A DNA stretch of 64,000 nucleotides from an uncultured Dorea sp. (lineage in GTDB: Bacteria; Bacillota; Clostridia; Lachnospirales; Lachnospiraceae), in assembly GCA_910585725.1 (NCBI GenBank), contig CAJUFA010000014.1:1-64000 (forward strand), given 5' to 3'. A program made the translations under genes and the position numbers. Position 1 is the stretch's first letter, and each line of letters starts with the position of its first letter. The notes under the pieces are model-generated. The model was not told where the DNA came from. It was given only the letters and a program-made list of their open reading frames with translations, and ran no database searches. Positions 24,885 through 35,103 of the stretch are shown here, piece after piece.

Positions 24885-26210
24885 TTATATCTGTCCGTGC
24901 CGGTTTTTGTAGCGCAGGAACAGTACAGATGTAAGCGCAAGGCAGATTCCTTCTGCCAGTGCGGCCGCCCACCAGATTCCTTCTCCGCCGAAAAGGGCCG
25001 TCAGGAGCCGGAGGCTTAAGGCGACGAAGAAGAAGCCCCTGCCAAGGGAGATTGCCATGGCAGACTTCGGGTATTCGATCGCGGTAAAGAAGCCTCCGAT
25101 TATGACGTTAAACCCGCAGAGCAGGAAGGAGTAGGAGAATGTACAAAATACACTCACGGAGGCGCGGCGAAGTTCCTTAAGTCCGGGCGAGATAAACAGG
25201 CCGACCAAAGGCGCGGCAATCATGCGGGATACGATAAAAGCTGTGATTGAGAATACAGAGCCGAAAGCCAATGCGTATTTCAGCAGCTTATGATATTTAT
25301 CGGACATTTTTCTGCCATAGTAGTAGCTGACCAGAGGCTGTATTCCCTGGGCGATGCCCGCCATGGACATTACGATGATCGTGCTGACATAGGTAACGAT
25401 CGTATAGCTGACGATAAATTCTTCGTTCAGATATGTCAGGATGGCATGGTTGAACAGGAAGATTACGATTCCGGCAGAGAATTCCGTAATTCCGGAAGAT
25501 AATCCGATTTTTACCGTCCGCAATGCGAGAGACGGCGAAGGGGAGAAACGTACAGGTTTCATATGAGTCTTACTGCTGCAGAAATGTGTCAGGTACAGAA
25601 GAACGACGATCAGCTGCGACAATCCTGTGGCAAAGGCGGCTCCCCAGACTCCCTTGTGGAAGACGATCACGAACAGATAATCCAGGATACAGTTCAGGAC
25701 GGCGCCGGCGGTAACGATTACGGTCGCTTTCATAGGATATCCGTCCGTCTTGATTAATATTTCCAGGGAATAGGAGCATATGAAGAATACGCTGAAGCCG
25801 GCGATCGTTGTTATGTAAGTCCTGACGTATTCAATCGTAAGTTCTGTGGCGCCCAGAAACAAGGCGATGGCTTCTGATTTCCAGAGGACAATGGCAGTAA
25901 CCAGAGCCGATACCAGGATCACGGTCAGTATATTCTGGGTAAAGACTTCTTTTGCCTGTGTTTCGTTTTTCTGTCCAAGCAGGATGGCGATGACGGTGGA
26001 AGAACCGACGGCAAACATCAGGGCGACGGAAAACAGGAGAGTCACAAAGGGCATGGCGATGTTGACGCCGGAGAGAGCAAGCTCCGACACACCTCTTGCC
26101 ACGAACAGACCGTCAATCATGGTATAGAGGGCATAGACCCATTGAGCCATAAGCGACGGGATGATAAAACGGAAAAAATCATGTTTCAGGGATTTCCCTT
26201 CTAATTTCAA
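24885..26210 (-). CDS. MATE-family efflux transporter
   Basis: A 441-residue membrane protein with about 12 hydrophobic helices in two related halves. The N-terminal MAQWVYALYTMIDGLFVARGVSELALSGVNIAMPF and the second-half counterpart (MSMAGIAQGIQPLVSYYYG) are typical MATE patterns. It exports small molecules such as drugs in exchange for Na+ or H+. The gene is single on the minus strand and divergent from the T7SS locus. The substrate is not deducible. Confidence 0.93.
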   Translation of the reverse strand: MKLEGKSLKHDFFRFIIPSLMAQWVYALYTMIDGLFVARGVSELALSGVNIAMPFVTLLFSVALMFAVGSSTVIAILLGQKNETQAKEVFTQNILTVILVSALVTAIVLWKSEAIALFLGATELTIEYVRTYITTIAGFSVFFICSYSLEILIKTDGYPMKATVIVTAGAVLNCILDYLFVIVFHKGVWGAAFATGLSQLIVVLLYLTHFCSSKTHMKPVRFSPSPSLALRTVKIGLSSGITEFSAGIVIFLFNHAILTYLNEEFIVSYTIVTYVSTIIVMSMAGIAQGIQPLVSYYYGRKMSDKYHKLLKYALAFGSVFSITAFIVSRMIAAPLVGLFISPGLKELRRASVSVFCTFSYSFLLCGFNVIIGGFFTAIEYPKSAMAISLGRGFFFVALSLRLLTALFGGEGIWWAAALAEGICLALTSVLFLRYKNRHGQI

Positions 26211-26545
26211 ATTTCAAACCTCCTAAGATTTATAGATAATTTATATTTTACACAATATTGATACTATAAGATTATAGTTAATGTGCGCTAGAGATAGTTA
26301 AACCATAATATGAGGGGAGAGTCAAGAGGGATTTGTGATTTTGTCATGTTTTTGTTGTCGAACGAAAGTCGGAGTTTTGGTATTGACAATGAAGCCGGAA
26401 TATTGTATCATTTTTTTCACATACATATAGTTTATCATTTAATCAAATCAGATTTCTAAGAATCTGCATTGGAGGTTTTCAATACCTTCAATTCTAAAGA
26501 AACCCATTTAAAAGATAGTGTAAAAAGTGAATATGAAAGGAGAAG
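26211..26545. other. 335-base gap between the MATE gene and the T7SS locus
   Basis: A/T-rich divergent control region. It holds the near-consensus promoter at 26383-26411 for the T7SS genes and then a leader of about 125 bases with a small AGATTT/AATCT inverted repeat near 26450. I see no small gene or riboswitch in it. Confidence 0.6.
26383..26411 (+). promoter_or_regulatory. Sigma-A promoter of the T7SS locus
   Basis: TTGACA, a 17-base spacer and TATCAT. It is the best promoter in front of the EsaA-like gene and no comparable promoter or terminator was seen between the T7SS genes. Confidence 0.75.
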
Positions 26546-28462
26546 ATGAAGTACAAAAAAGTAATTATATTTTTATTGCTTGCACTGGGTGCGGCAGGCG
26601 TCTGCAGAGTGTGCTTTCATTTGGAAAACCCTCAGACTGTTGCCGCCGTAAGGCGGGAAGTACAGGCGGCCGGCGAAAGAGAAATAAGAGAGTCAGACAA
26701 AATTGCAGTTGTGAATCTTGATGAAGGAACAAGAAGAGACGGAAGGCAGATTAACTATGCCCAGGAACTTTCGAGATTTCCGACCATGGATTTTGAATAT
26801 GCTTCTTTGGAGGCCGCGAGGACAGGGCTTGAAGCAGGAAGGTACGGAGCATATGTTATCATTCCCGCCGCTTTTTCGCAGAATGTAAAAAGTATTAACA
26901 CGGCGCCGCAGGCGTCGCAGCTGGAATATGCCGTCAATAAGTCATATTCCGGCGAAGGGCAGTACAAACTCCTTTATAATGTGCGAAGTTATATTGATTC
27001 GCTGAGCAATCGTTTAAGCTATATGTATGTGGATAATATCTTAAAGGAGTTTCATGAGGCGCAGGACGGAGCGGACCGTGTAATGGAAAACGACTTAAAA
27101 GATAAAGAGGCAATTGAGAAGATCAAGGCCCAGGAGCTGGTGATATTGGTGGAAGCGCCGGAATATCAGATGGAGAAAAGCGAGCCGAAAGAACCGGATA
27201 TCACGGAGTATGTGAAGAAAAATAGAATGCTTACGGATGCAATGAATGTGGAATATACGAGAAGCGTTCAGAATATCCGGTCGGAAGTTGCGTCTCTAAG
27301 CTCGGATGGTATGGTTTTGGCAGAGAAGCTAAAGACTTTATCTTCTGATGTGCCGGAGGTTGACCTGACCGTCGACAAGAACGGACAGAGTATTATTGAG
27401 AAAGCAGACAGTCGTCTTCTCGCGGAATTAGAACGGCAGTCTGGGAGTATGCCAGACGAAAAAAAGATAGCTTGCTATTTAAATAGTCTTCTTGAAAACA
27501 ACCAGAAGATGCGGGAATATTTGAAGGAGGTCGGAGAGCAGTCGGAGGAACCGAAGCAGCCGGAAGAGGCGACGGAGGAGATTTCCGGAGAACCAAGAGA
27601 AATATCGGAACAGCCGGAAGAGCAGTCGGATGAATGGCGGCGGTTCAGTGAGCAGATGTTTGCATGGATGGAAGAAGAAGAACAGGAACTCCGTAACTTT
27701 ATTGAGGAGGTACAGAGAACGGAGAGGCTGGACATTGAGGGAATCCGCGGACTGGTGAGGACGGAATATACGGAGCCTATGATGTTAAGGGCTGATGAAG
27801 CAAGGAAAGAATACGTGCAAAGGCATGAGGAAGAGATTGCGGCGGTCGCAGAATATAATGGAAAGCTCGCAAGCTTTGAGCCGAGGATGGATGATCAGTT
27901 TATCTTAGACAATATAAGTGGAATGACAGAAAATTATGCGCTTCTTCAGGATAATTTGCTTGAGAACAGTCGTGCGTACGGGGAATATGCAAAGTATTCT
28001 ACTGATTCAGTCAGGGAATATGCAGATGAATTGCAGAAGCGGGCGAAAGAGGCTCAGATGAAATCAGACGAGACGATTGCGGAGGGGTTAAGCGAGGCTC
28101 AGAGGATAAAGAAAGAATCCAGCTTTGCGAACCAGAAGATTCTTGCTGATTTTGCGTCAAAGCTGCCTTATACAAGAATCGGAAAAGCAGAATATACACA
28201 GGTTTATCAATTTGTCGCGGACCCGGTGGAGGCGGAAGATTGTTCTGAGGGGAAGAAGCAAGACAAGGGTCTGTCCGAGACCGTAAATGTTATGGAGAAT
28301 CAGAAGCATGAGCGTAATAAAGATCAGGAGGTGTCCGAGATCTCGGACAAAAAGAAGACTAAAAAACCAGTCGCATATGCGGTGTTCGGTGGATTTATTG
28401 TGATTTTATCAGTGCAGATATATTTTTTTATAAGAAGGAGGAAAAAGGAATATGAGTATTAG
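26546..28462 (+). CDS. esaA: EsaA-like type VII secretion membrane protein
   Basis: A 638-residue protein with an N-terminal membrane anchor (residues 5-22), a long extracytoplasmic region and one C-terminal membrane span (about 607-630) with a basic tail. The segment KIAVVNLDEG after the first span is shared with EsaA and YhgE/Pip proteins. Coiled coils and an acidic Glu/Pro-rich stretch fill the middle. S. aureus EsaA is larger and has more spans at its C-terminus, so this is a reduced form. It overlaps the WXG100 gene by 11 bases and opens the secretion operon. Confidence 0.8.
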   Translation: MKYKKVIIFLLLALGAAGVCRVCFHLENPQTVAAVRREVQAAGEREIRESDKIAVVNLDEGTRRDGRQINYAQELSRFPTMDFEYASLEAARTGLEAGRYGAYVIIPAAFSQNVKSINTAPQASQLEYAVNKSYSGEGQYKLLYNVRSYIDSLSNRLSYMYVDNILKEFHEAQDGADRVMENDLKDKEAIEKIKAQELVILVEAPEYQMEKSEPKEPDITEYVKKNRMLTDAMNVEYTRSVQNIRSEVASLSSDGMVLAEKLKTLSSDVPEVDLTVDKNGQSIIEKADSRLLAELERQSGSMPDEKKIACYLNSLLENNQKMREYLKEVGEQSEEPKQPEEATEEISGEPREISEQPEEQSDEWRRFSEQMFAWMEEEEQELRNFIEEVQRTERLDIEGIRGLVRTEYTEPMMLRADEARKEYVQRHEEEIAAVAEYNGKLASFEPRMDDQFILDNISGMTENYALLQDNLLENSRAYGEYAKYSTDSVREYADELQKRAKEAQMKSDETIAEGLSEAQRIKKESSFANQKILADFASKLPYTRIGKAEYTQVYQFVADPVEAEDCSEGKKQDKGLSETVNVMENQKHERNKDQEVSEISDKKKTKKPVAYAVFGGFIVILSVQIYFFIRRRKKEYEY

Positions 28463-28742
28463 AATGAACACAGAGGATGTTATTATGAGAGGGCAGGAGA
28501 TAGAAAGCCATGTTGAGGATGTTACGGCTCTCCAGAATTATCTGAATGATGTGGTGAACTGCCGGCTTCCGGAGTTGTGGGAAGGGAGTGGATATGAAGG
28601 GTTTGCCGCGCGGGTTGCGGAGATGGCGCCGAGTTTTGAGGCTATGAGGGAGTTGATCAGTGAGATCGGACGGGGTGTTGTGATGAATGCGCGTCAGTAT
28701 GCGGAGTTTGATCGGGCGGCAGGTTCGATGAACCGCGGATAG
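28452..28742 (+). CDS. esxA: WXG100-family protein (EsxA-like)
   Basis: A 96-residue helical-hairpin protein. The turn holds LWEGSGYEGF, with the W-x-G motif as WEG, and the C-terminal helix carries QYAEFD, matching the YxxxD/E secretion signal of type VII substrates. Such proteins are secreted as dimers and are needed for secretion of other substrates. It lies between the EsaA-like and EssA-like genes and is the probable core Esx protein of the system. Confidence 0.85.
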   Translation: MSIRMNTEDVIMRGQEIESHVEDVTALQNYLNDVVNCRLPELWEGSGYEGFAARVAEMAPSFEAMRELISEIGRGVVMNARQYAEFDRAAGSMNRG

Positions 28743-28761
28743 ATATCCGGGGATAGATTCG

Positions 28762-29166
28762 GTGGGTAGCGGCAGTTATATAAGACTTGATCCGGATGTG
28801 GCCGACGGCGGTAATATAAATCCGATTCCGTTAAGTGATTTGTACGGCGTCCCTGTCTTTACGGAAGATATTGACCGTAAGGCAGGCGAGCGCCGTAAGG
28901 ACAGGCAGGATGCGTTAGCGCATATCAGACGGGAAGTCTTTGGAGTAAGAAAATGCAGTGAGGATGAGATGATAAGGCAGATCCGCAGTCAGATCTTTCA
29001 AGGGACACAGGAGTATATTGTATCAGGGCCGGCTGAAAACGCGGAGATGTTTTCCAAGACAGGGTTCCTTCCGGGATTTTCACTAATAGGAATTTTCATA
29101 CTGCTTCCGAGGCTTCGGAAAATCCGGCGTCTCGGCATTCGGATGGTTGAGACGCTGCGTCGATAA
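28762..29166 (+). CDS. Small membrane protein, candidate EssA
   Basis: A 134-residue protein not clearly similar to a named family. It has a charged helical stretch (RKAGERRKDRQDALAHIRREVF, split here by reading only its ends: RKAGERRK and HIRREVF), then one hydrophobic span (about residues 101-117) and a basic tail. S. aureus EssA has the same plan, an outside domain with a KKER-rich helix, a C-terminal span and a basic tail, and the same gene place before esaB. The start is a GTG with GGGG upstream. EssA identity is inferred from layout and position. Confidence 0.6.
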   Translation: MGSGSYIRLDPDVADGGNINPIPLSDLYGVPVFTEDIDRKAGERRKDRQDALAHIRREVFGVRKCSEDEMIRQIRSQIFQGTQEYIVSGPAENAEMFSKTGFLPGFSLIGIFILLPRLRKIRRLGIRMVETLRR

Positions 29167-29179
29167 GGGATTAAGAAGA

Positions 29180-29437
29180 ATGATAGTGACATTTATGGAA
29201 GAGGGCAAAAAACTGGATATTATGGTGAAGTCCGAGCAGAAAATAGAAGCTGTCTTCAAGGTATTGCTTGAAAATGATATTTTCTCAGGATCAGTAAATA
29301 AGCAGTATAGGAATCAAGAGGCGCAGCTTTGCGTGTATTCCATGCGCCGAAGCGCTTATGTGAATCCTATGCTGACCTTTTGTCAGGGAGAGATTTATAA
29401 TGGTGATATCTTAGATATAAGGTTTGTGGGCAATTAA
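29180..29437 (+). CDS. esaB: EsaB/YukD ubiquitin-like protein
   Basis: An 85-residue cytosolic protein beginning MIVTFMEEGKKLDIMV, a beta hairpin typical of the YukD/EsaB ubiquitin-like fold, and ending with GDILDIRFVG. EsaB modulates T7SSb secretion. The start at 29180 gives the family's length; upstream in-frame ATG codons lie inside the previous gene. It is placed before essB, as in known loci. Confidence 0.85.
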   Translation: MIVTFMEEGKKLDIMVKSEQKIEAVFKVLLENDIFSGSVNKQYRNQEAQLCVYSMRRSAYVNPMLTFCQGEIYNGDILDIRFVGN

Positions 29438-29504
29438 GCAGATATTTAATGCGGCTCAGGAAAACGGTGGCGTTCCATTCTAATTATAGGAAAAGGGAAG
29501 GGTT

Positions 29505-30653
29505 ATGAAGATTCGGATTCGAAAGAGTGATATGTCGGCAAAGACGGTATATGATTTTAAGCGCTTGGAGGAAGGGCACCATCTTTTTCTTCCGTGTAAG
29601 ATAGAAGAGGAGAAGGAAACGGTCTGTATGAGCTTTGATCTGAGGGGGATGAAGGAAGCGGAAGAGCTGAAAAAAGAGGACCGCGTTATGAAGCTTAGGT
29701 TCTTGCTGCAAGTGGCAGATCTTGAGGAGTTGTATCAGAGATATGAGTTTCTGCTCGAACCAGAGAATCTGTACTATGATATCCTGGGAAGAGTAAGGGT
29801 GAGAAGAAGAGATACGATTTCATCCGGCAGGAAAAACAGAATGAGGCAGTTCTTAAAACAATACCAGGCTTTGGTCGGTTATCTTCTGGAAGGGGCGAGA
29901 CCGTATGAAGATTATCTCTATGGTGGAATGGAGATCTTGAAGGCACAAGATGTGACGGCAGTTTTTTTTGAACCTGAGACTGTACAGGAAGAGAAAAAGA
30001 TATTATCAGAATATTATGACAATCTTCTTGAGGAGGAGAAGAGGAATATGATAAAAGTGAGGAGCCGCAGTTATAGAGGATTAATTAAATATAGCGTGCT
30101 ATCTATATTTTTGCTGAGTTTATTGAGTTTAGCGTCTGTATACAGTTTTGGATGGTATATGCCCAGGCAGAAGGGGTTAAGAGCTGCGGAAGACGCCTAT
30201 ATTCGGAAGGATTATAGGTCGATGATTGATTCATTGAAAGGATTTCAGGTTGATGAATTGGATCATGCATGGAAATATATGCTTGCGACGGCTTATATTC
30301 AGGGGCAGGCTGTGGATACGTTCAGCGCGAAAGATAAGGAGAATATTCTGAGCAAGGTGACGTATCAGTCCGGTGAGAATGTTCTGGATTATTGGATCCA
30401 TCTGGGACGTATGGAAGTAAAGGAAGCAGAAGATCTTGCAATGAAGATGTCGGACGATCAACTTCTTTTATATGCATATATGCATGAATTACGTCAGGTG
30501 GGAGAAGATGAGGGATTATCAGGGGAAGAGAAAAGCAGTCGAAAGCAGGAGTTGGTGAAGGAAATAGAAGAACTCGCCGGGAAGCTGGGAATTGATACAG
30601 CGTCGGGCAATGGGACAAATTATGAATATCAGGAAAAACAGGGGGAGATATGA
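29505..30653 (+). CDS. essB: EssB/YukC membrane pseudokinase
   Basis: A 382-residue protein. The N-terminal cytosolic part (1-190) is a degenerate kinase-like domain with no catalytic loop. One membrane span lies at about 196-218 (SIFLLSLLSLASVYSFGWYM). The C-terminal outside part is made of helical repeats (YIRKDYRSMIDSL, DHAWKYMLATAYI). These are the features of EssB, which joins EssC in the secretion machine. Its stop overlaps the essC start in ATGA. Confidence 0.9.
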   Translation: MKIRIRKSDMSAKTVYDFKRLEEGHHLFLPCKIEEEKETVCMSFDLRGMKEAEELKKEDRVMKLRFLLQVADLEELYQRYEFLLEPENLYYDILGRVRVRRRDTISSGRKNRMRQFLKQYQALVGYLLEGARPYEDYLYGGMEILKAQDVTAVFFEPETVQEEKKILSEYYDNLLEEEKRNMIKVRSRSYRGLIKYSVLSIFLLSLLSLASVYSFGWYMPRQKGLRAAEDAYIRKDYRSMIDSLKGFQVDELDHAWKYMLATAYIQGQAVDTFSAKDKENILSKVTYQSGENVLDYWIHLGRMEVKEAEDLAMKMSDDQLLLYAYMHELRQVGEDEGLSGEEKSSRKQELVKEIEELAGKLGIDTASGNGTNYEYQEKQGEI

Positions 30654-33600
30654 GATATCTGCTGATACAATCTAAACACGGATATCGGGAGTATCCTATC
30701 ATGGAGGAAAGGGGATGTGAACAGGAATCAAGAAAAACGGATAGCAGGCAGATAGATGTGAATGAGATTAGCATCAGGAAAGTCCGTAACGATGATAGAG
30801 TATTCTGTCTTAGCGGGGAGCGGCACATGTTTGAGCGCGGGGAGAATGTCAGTATATCCTCGGGAGAGGAGGCTGTTATTCAGATACCGGTTCTGGAAAG
30901 TTATCTATATATCCGGGGAATGCGGTATTTCTTTGACTGCAAAGAGGAGGAGAATCCAGAATACTTGTATCTGAATCAACAGAGACTAGAAACAGGAGAA
31001 TCCGAGCTGTGTCCGGGAGATGTCCTGTTTTTAAAGAATATGAAGATAGAAGTATGGAAAGACCGCGTTATTATCTGGGGTGATTCCGGAGATTATACAA
31101 CGACATTGCGGGAATGTTTCAAGATACAGAGACCATGCGGCTTTCCAATCTATAAACGGTCTCCGAGGCTGATGAAGAAGCCGTCAACAGAAAGAATCTT
31201 ACTGGAATTTCCGAAAGAAAAAGAGAAACAAGACAGAAAAGGGTTTCTTATGACTGTTCTTCCGTCGGTGGGAATGACTGTGGTGACCGTCGCAATCGGT
31301 ATGATAACGGGGCGGGGTATCTATCTGCTGATGTCTGCGATGGCAACAGGAATGACGGCGATATTTTCCGGAATCAGATACATAGATGAGAAAGAGGCAT
31401 TGAAAAACAAGAATCAAAAACAAGAGGAGTCTTATCGCAATTATCTGTGGAGTAAACAGAGAGAAATTGCGGCGGCTTACGAGTGGGAGCAAGAAGTATA
31501 TGCGTATCAAGTTCCCGGGGGCGACGAGCTTGGAAGGATGGTAAGAGAATACAGCAGCCGGATTTATGAGCGGGTTCCCTCGGATGAAGATTTCCTGAAT
31601 GTATCGGTTGGTCACTGCCTGGGACAGACGAGTTTTGTGATCGAAGGAAAGGAACCGTCATGGGATGCCGGGAGAGATAAACTTACAGAGAATGTGAAGA
31701 ATATCAGAGAAAAGTATTCTATGATTGATCAACCAAAGATAGTTGATTTGAAAAAATCACATCTTGGAATAGTCGGGGAGAAAGAGATCTTGTGCCGGCA
31801 GCTGAAGATCCTGACGTCACGTATTGCGTGTTTTCAGAGTTATCATGAGCTTCGGATGATTGTAATCTATGATAAGGAATATGAAGATGAGTTTCAGTGG
31901 ATGCGGTGGCTTCCGCATGTGCGGATTCCTGCGCTGAATATGTTTGGGATGGTAAGTTCAGAACGGACAAGAGATCTTGTGCTTGGAAGTATGGGCAGGA
32001 TTCTGAAGGAACGGGCGGAACATTTAAAAGAGAGAGAAAAGGGGAGTAAGGGGAATTACCTGCCGCATTATCTGTTCTTGATTCAGGAGCCTTCCTGGAT
32101 TATGGATCACGGAATCATGGAATACCTGCGTATGGAAGGGAAAGAGATGGGCTTCTCTGTTATTTATATTGGCGACGTTAGGGCCAATCTGCCGGAGTAT
32201 ATAGGTACTGTCTTACAAGTCGAAAATTCGGAAGAAGGAAGGTTACTTCTGGATGCCAGAGAATACAAGAATCAGAAAATTAAGCTGTATCAGGCGCAGG
32301 ATGTGGATTTTGAATGGCTGGCGAGGGATCTTAGCATGGTGGAGCATGAGCAAGGGGTTACCAGTTATATTCCGGGGAATGTTACTTTTTTTGAAATGTA
32401 TGGTATACAATGTCCGGAAGAACTTGAAATCCGCAGAAGATGGAAAGAGAGCCGTTCTTATAGATCTCTGGCGGTACCTGTCGGGATGCGCTCCGCAGAG
32501 GAGACGATGATTTTAAACTTGCATGAGAAAGCTCATGGCCCGCACGGTCTGGTGGCGGGAACAACCGGATCGGGAAAATCAGAATTAGTTCAAAGTTATA
32601 TTTTATCATTAGCGGTGAATTTTCATCCCCATGAAGTAGGGTTCTTGTTGATTGATTATAAGGGAGGCGGTATGGCAAATATGTTCCATAAGCTGCCTCA
32701 TCATCTTGGAACAATCACGAATCTGGACGGCGCCGGGAGTATGAGGGCGTTAATCTCGGTGAAGGCTGAATTGTCCCGGCGCCAGAGAATATTTGCAGAT
32801 TTCCAGGTGAACCATATCAACGGTTATATGAGATTGTTTAAGGAGGGAGAGGCGCATGAGCCGATTCCCCATCTCTTTATCATCAGTGATGAATTCGCGG
32901 AATTAAAGAAAGAGCAGCCGGACTTTATGAAGGAACTGGTGTCGGCGGCGCGTATCGGAAGGAGCCTTGGCATTCATTTGATTCTGGCGACACAGAAACC
33001 TGCCGGCATTGTAGACGAACAGATTTTGAGCAACAGTAGATTCCGGCTGTGCCTGAAAGTGCAGAATGAAAGCGACAGTAAAGAGATCTTAAAGACGCCT
33101 GACGCGGCTAATATCACCCTGCCCGGGAGAGCATATATACAGGTTGGAAATAACGAAGTTTATGAAATGTTTCAGTCCGCATGGAGCGGGGCTTCGTATA
33201 GAGAGACGGAGGAACAGACCAGGACGGATGATGAGCGCGTCTATGTGGTAAATGAATTCGGACAGGGAAAACTGATCAATCAGGATTTAAGCGGAAAAAA
33301 AGGAGAATATCTCGCGTGCATGACGCAATTGGAAGCGGTGGTCGCGCATATCAGGGAGGTGTTCGAGGATGAAGGAAGGGCAGAAGTAAAGAAGCCGTGG
33401 CTGCCGCCGCTTGAGGAGATGATCGTCAGTCCCTGTGCAGGAGTCATAAGAGAGCCGGGGATGAATAAGTTAGAACCCGAGTTGACGGTGAGTCTGGGGA
33501 TAACGGATATTCCTGAGATACAGAAGCAAAAGGAGCTAAAGCATAGCTTTGTAAAAGAAGGGAATCTCTTATTTGTAGCATCCGCGGGTTTTGGAAAAAC

Positions 33601-35044
33601 GGTGTTTTTAACAACAGTTTTGATGAGTCTGGCTATTTCTTATGATGTGGACGATCTGAATTATTATATTTTGGATTATGGAAATAATGGTTGTATGCCG
33701 TTGAAGGGACTTCCTCATACGGCGGAATACATAGCTCTTGATGATAAGGAACGATATTGGAAGTTTAAGAAACGGATTACAGAAGAGATTACTATAAGAA
33801 AACGATTGTTTGCAGGATATGCGGCGTCGTCGTGGGAAGCATACCAGGAGTTAACAGGAGAGTCCGTAAAGGTGATCGTGATAGCAATTGATCAGTTTGA
33901 TGTTGTGAGGGAAGCCGGGATCGAAGAAGAGGAATTCTTTACAAAGCTTACGCGGGATGGGGCGGGACTTGGGATCTATACGGTTGCTTCTGCGAACAGA
34001 GTGACTGCGATCCGTCAGGCAACTTTGAATAATTTCAACAAAAAGATAGCGGGTTATAATTTTGATGAAAACGAGACATTTCAGACAGTGGGAAGAACGG
34101 CGTATAGACAGACAGATAAAAAAGGCCGTGTGCTGGTAGGAGGGAAGAATGTACATGAGGCGCAGATCTATGCGATGGTCCCATGTGAAGATAAAACTGT
34201 GTATGGCAGGGCTCTGAAAGGTTTGGTACAAGAGATATGCAGGAAATATCCGGGCAGAGAAGCGCCGCATATCCCGGTTCTCCCATCGGAATTTTTTGTA
34301 TCTATGATGAAAGAGTATGACAATGACGGCAGCAGTTATCTGGTTGGGCTTGAGGTTGAAGAAGTAGCTTTGAAAGGGTTTGAGCGGACTGCGGGTTTGT
34401 TTGTAATCATAGGAAATACAGGAATTGGAAAGACAAATATGCTTAAGGTACTTGCGGATCAGGCAGTTTTAAGAGGCAGAGTCTGTCTGTTTGATTCTCG
34501 TAGTATGGAGATGTATGATTACCGCCGGTTTTCAAATGTCTTATACATAGAAGGAAAGAAGGAAGCAGATGCATTTGTAGAAGAACTTTCTGGAGAAATT
34601 GAAAGCAGAAGACAATTTTTGAAGGAAAAGCTTCGTGAGAATCAGGGTATAAGCCCAAAACAATTAATAGAAGAGACGCCGTTTTATACGGTATTGATAG
34701 ATGATCTTGATGATTTTACGGAACTGATGAAGGGAGACTCGGAGCGGGCGGCTTCGCTTATAAAAGAAGGAAGCGCACTCGGCGTTACCTGTATCATTAC
34801 GGTTCATGCGGCGAAATCCCGGGGAATGAGCGCGATGGATAAGTTGATTAAGCAGGCTGCGGAGGGACTTGTATTAAGTTCACAGGGAGTTGTGCCGATC
34901 TTTCCGGTTTTAGCTATGAGAGAGTACCCGAAGTCCAAGGAAGGACTTTTGTTCAAGAACGGCGCCTATCAAAGAGTGCGTCTTCCCCTGCACGACTTTC
35001 CGGGAGCGCCGCTTCACAAAAACAAAGCGCCGTCAGAAGAATAA
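30650..35044 (+). CDS. essC: EssC, FtsK/SpoIIIE-type ATPase of the type VII secretion system
   Basis: A 1464-residue motor and central pore protein. The N-terminus (1-190) contains FHA-like beta domains. Two membrane spans lie at about 197-240. Three ATPase domains follow. D1 has Walker A GTTGSGKSE near 637 and Walker B LFIISDEFAELK near 744. D2 has ASAGFGKTV near 978, where the first Gly is replaced by Ala. D3 has GNTGIGKTN near 1254. The length matches EssC of S. aureus (about 1479). The variable C-terminus of EssC decides which effectors are accepted, and the genes after it are then the likely matching substrates. Confidence 0.95.
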   Translation: MRYLLIQSKHGYREYPIMEERGCEQESRKTDSRQIDVNEISIRKVRNDDRVFCLSGERHMFERGENVSISSGEEAVIQIPVLESYLYIRGMRYFFDCKEEENPEYLYLNQQRLETGESELCPGDVLFLKNMKIEVWKDRVIIWGDSGDYTTTLRECFKIQRPCGFPIYKRSPRLMKKPSTERILLEFPKEKEKQDRKGFLMTVLPSVGMTVVTVAIGMITGRGIYLLMSAMATGMTAIFSGIRYIDEKEALKNKNQKQEESYRNYLWSKQREIAAAYEWEQEVYAYQVPGGDELGRMVREYSSRIYERVPSDEDFLNVSVGHCLGQTSFVIEGKEPSWDAGRDKLTENVKNIREKYSMIDQPKIVDLKKSHLGIVGEKEILCRQLKILTSRIACFQSYHELRMIVIYDKEYEDEFQWMRWLPHVRIPALNMFGMVSSERTRDLVLGSMGRILKERAEHLKEREKGSKGNYLPHYLFLIQEPSWIMDHGIMEYLRMEGKEMGFSVIYIGDVRANLPEYIGTVLQVENSEEGRLLLDAREYKNQKIKLYQAQDVDFEWLARDLSMVEHEQGVTSYIPGNVTFFEMYGIQCPEELEIRRRWKESRSYRSLAVPVGMRSAEETMILNLHEKAHGPHGLVAGTTGSGKSELVQSYILSLAVNFHPHEVGFLLIDYKGGGMANMFHKLPHHLGTITNLDGAGSMRALISVKAELSRRQRIFADFQVNHINGYMRLFKEGEAHEPIPHLFIISDEFAELKKEQPDFMKELVSAARIGRSLGIHLILATQKPAGIVDEQILSNSRFRLCLKVQNESDSKEILKTPDAANITLPGRAYIQVGNNEVYEMFQSAWSGASYRETEEQTRTDDERVYVVNEFGQGKLINQDLSGKKGEYLACMTQLEAVVAHIREVFEDEGRAEVKKPWLPPLEEMIVSPCAGVIREPGMNKLEPELTVSLGITDIPEIQKQKELKHSFVKEGNLLFVASAGFGKTVFLTTVLMSLAISYDVDDLNYYILDYGNNGCMPLKGLPHTAEYIALDDKERYWKFKKRITEEITIRKRLFAGYAASSWEAYQELTGESVKVIVIAIDQFDVVREAGIEEEEFFTKLTRDGAGLGIYTVASANRVTAIRQATLNNFNKKIAGYNFDENETFQTVGRTAYRQTDKKGRVLVGGKNVHEAQIYAMVPCEDKTVYGRALKGLVQEICRKYPGREAPHIPVLPSEFFVSMMKEYDNDGSSYLVGLEVEEVALKGFERTAGLFVIIGNTGIGKTNMLKVLADQAVLRGRVCLFDSRSMEMYDYRRFSNVLYIEGKKEADAFVEELSGEIESRRQFLKEKLRENQGISPKQLIEETPFYTVLIDDLDDFTELMKGDSERAASLIKEGSALGVTCIITVHAAKSRGMSAMDKLIKQAAEGLVLSSQGVVPIFPVLAMREYPKSKEGLLFKNGAYQRVRLPLHDFPGAPLHKNKAPSEE

Positions 35045-35103
35045 GCAAGGAATCCTGTAACGTGGGCAGGCGGTAAAAGACGGGTGAGAAAGAGAGGGAA
35101 AAG

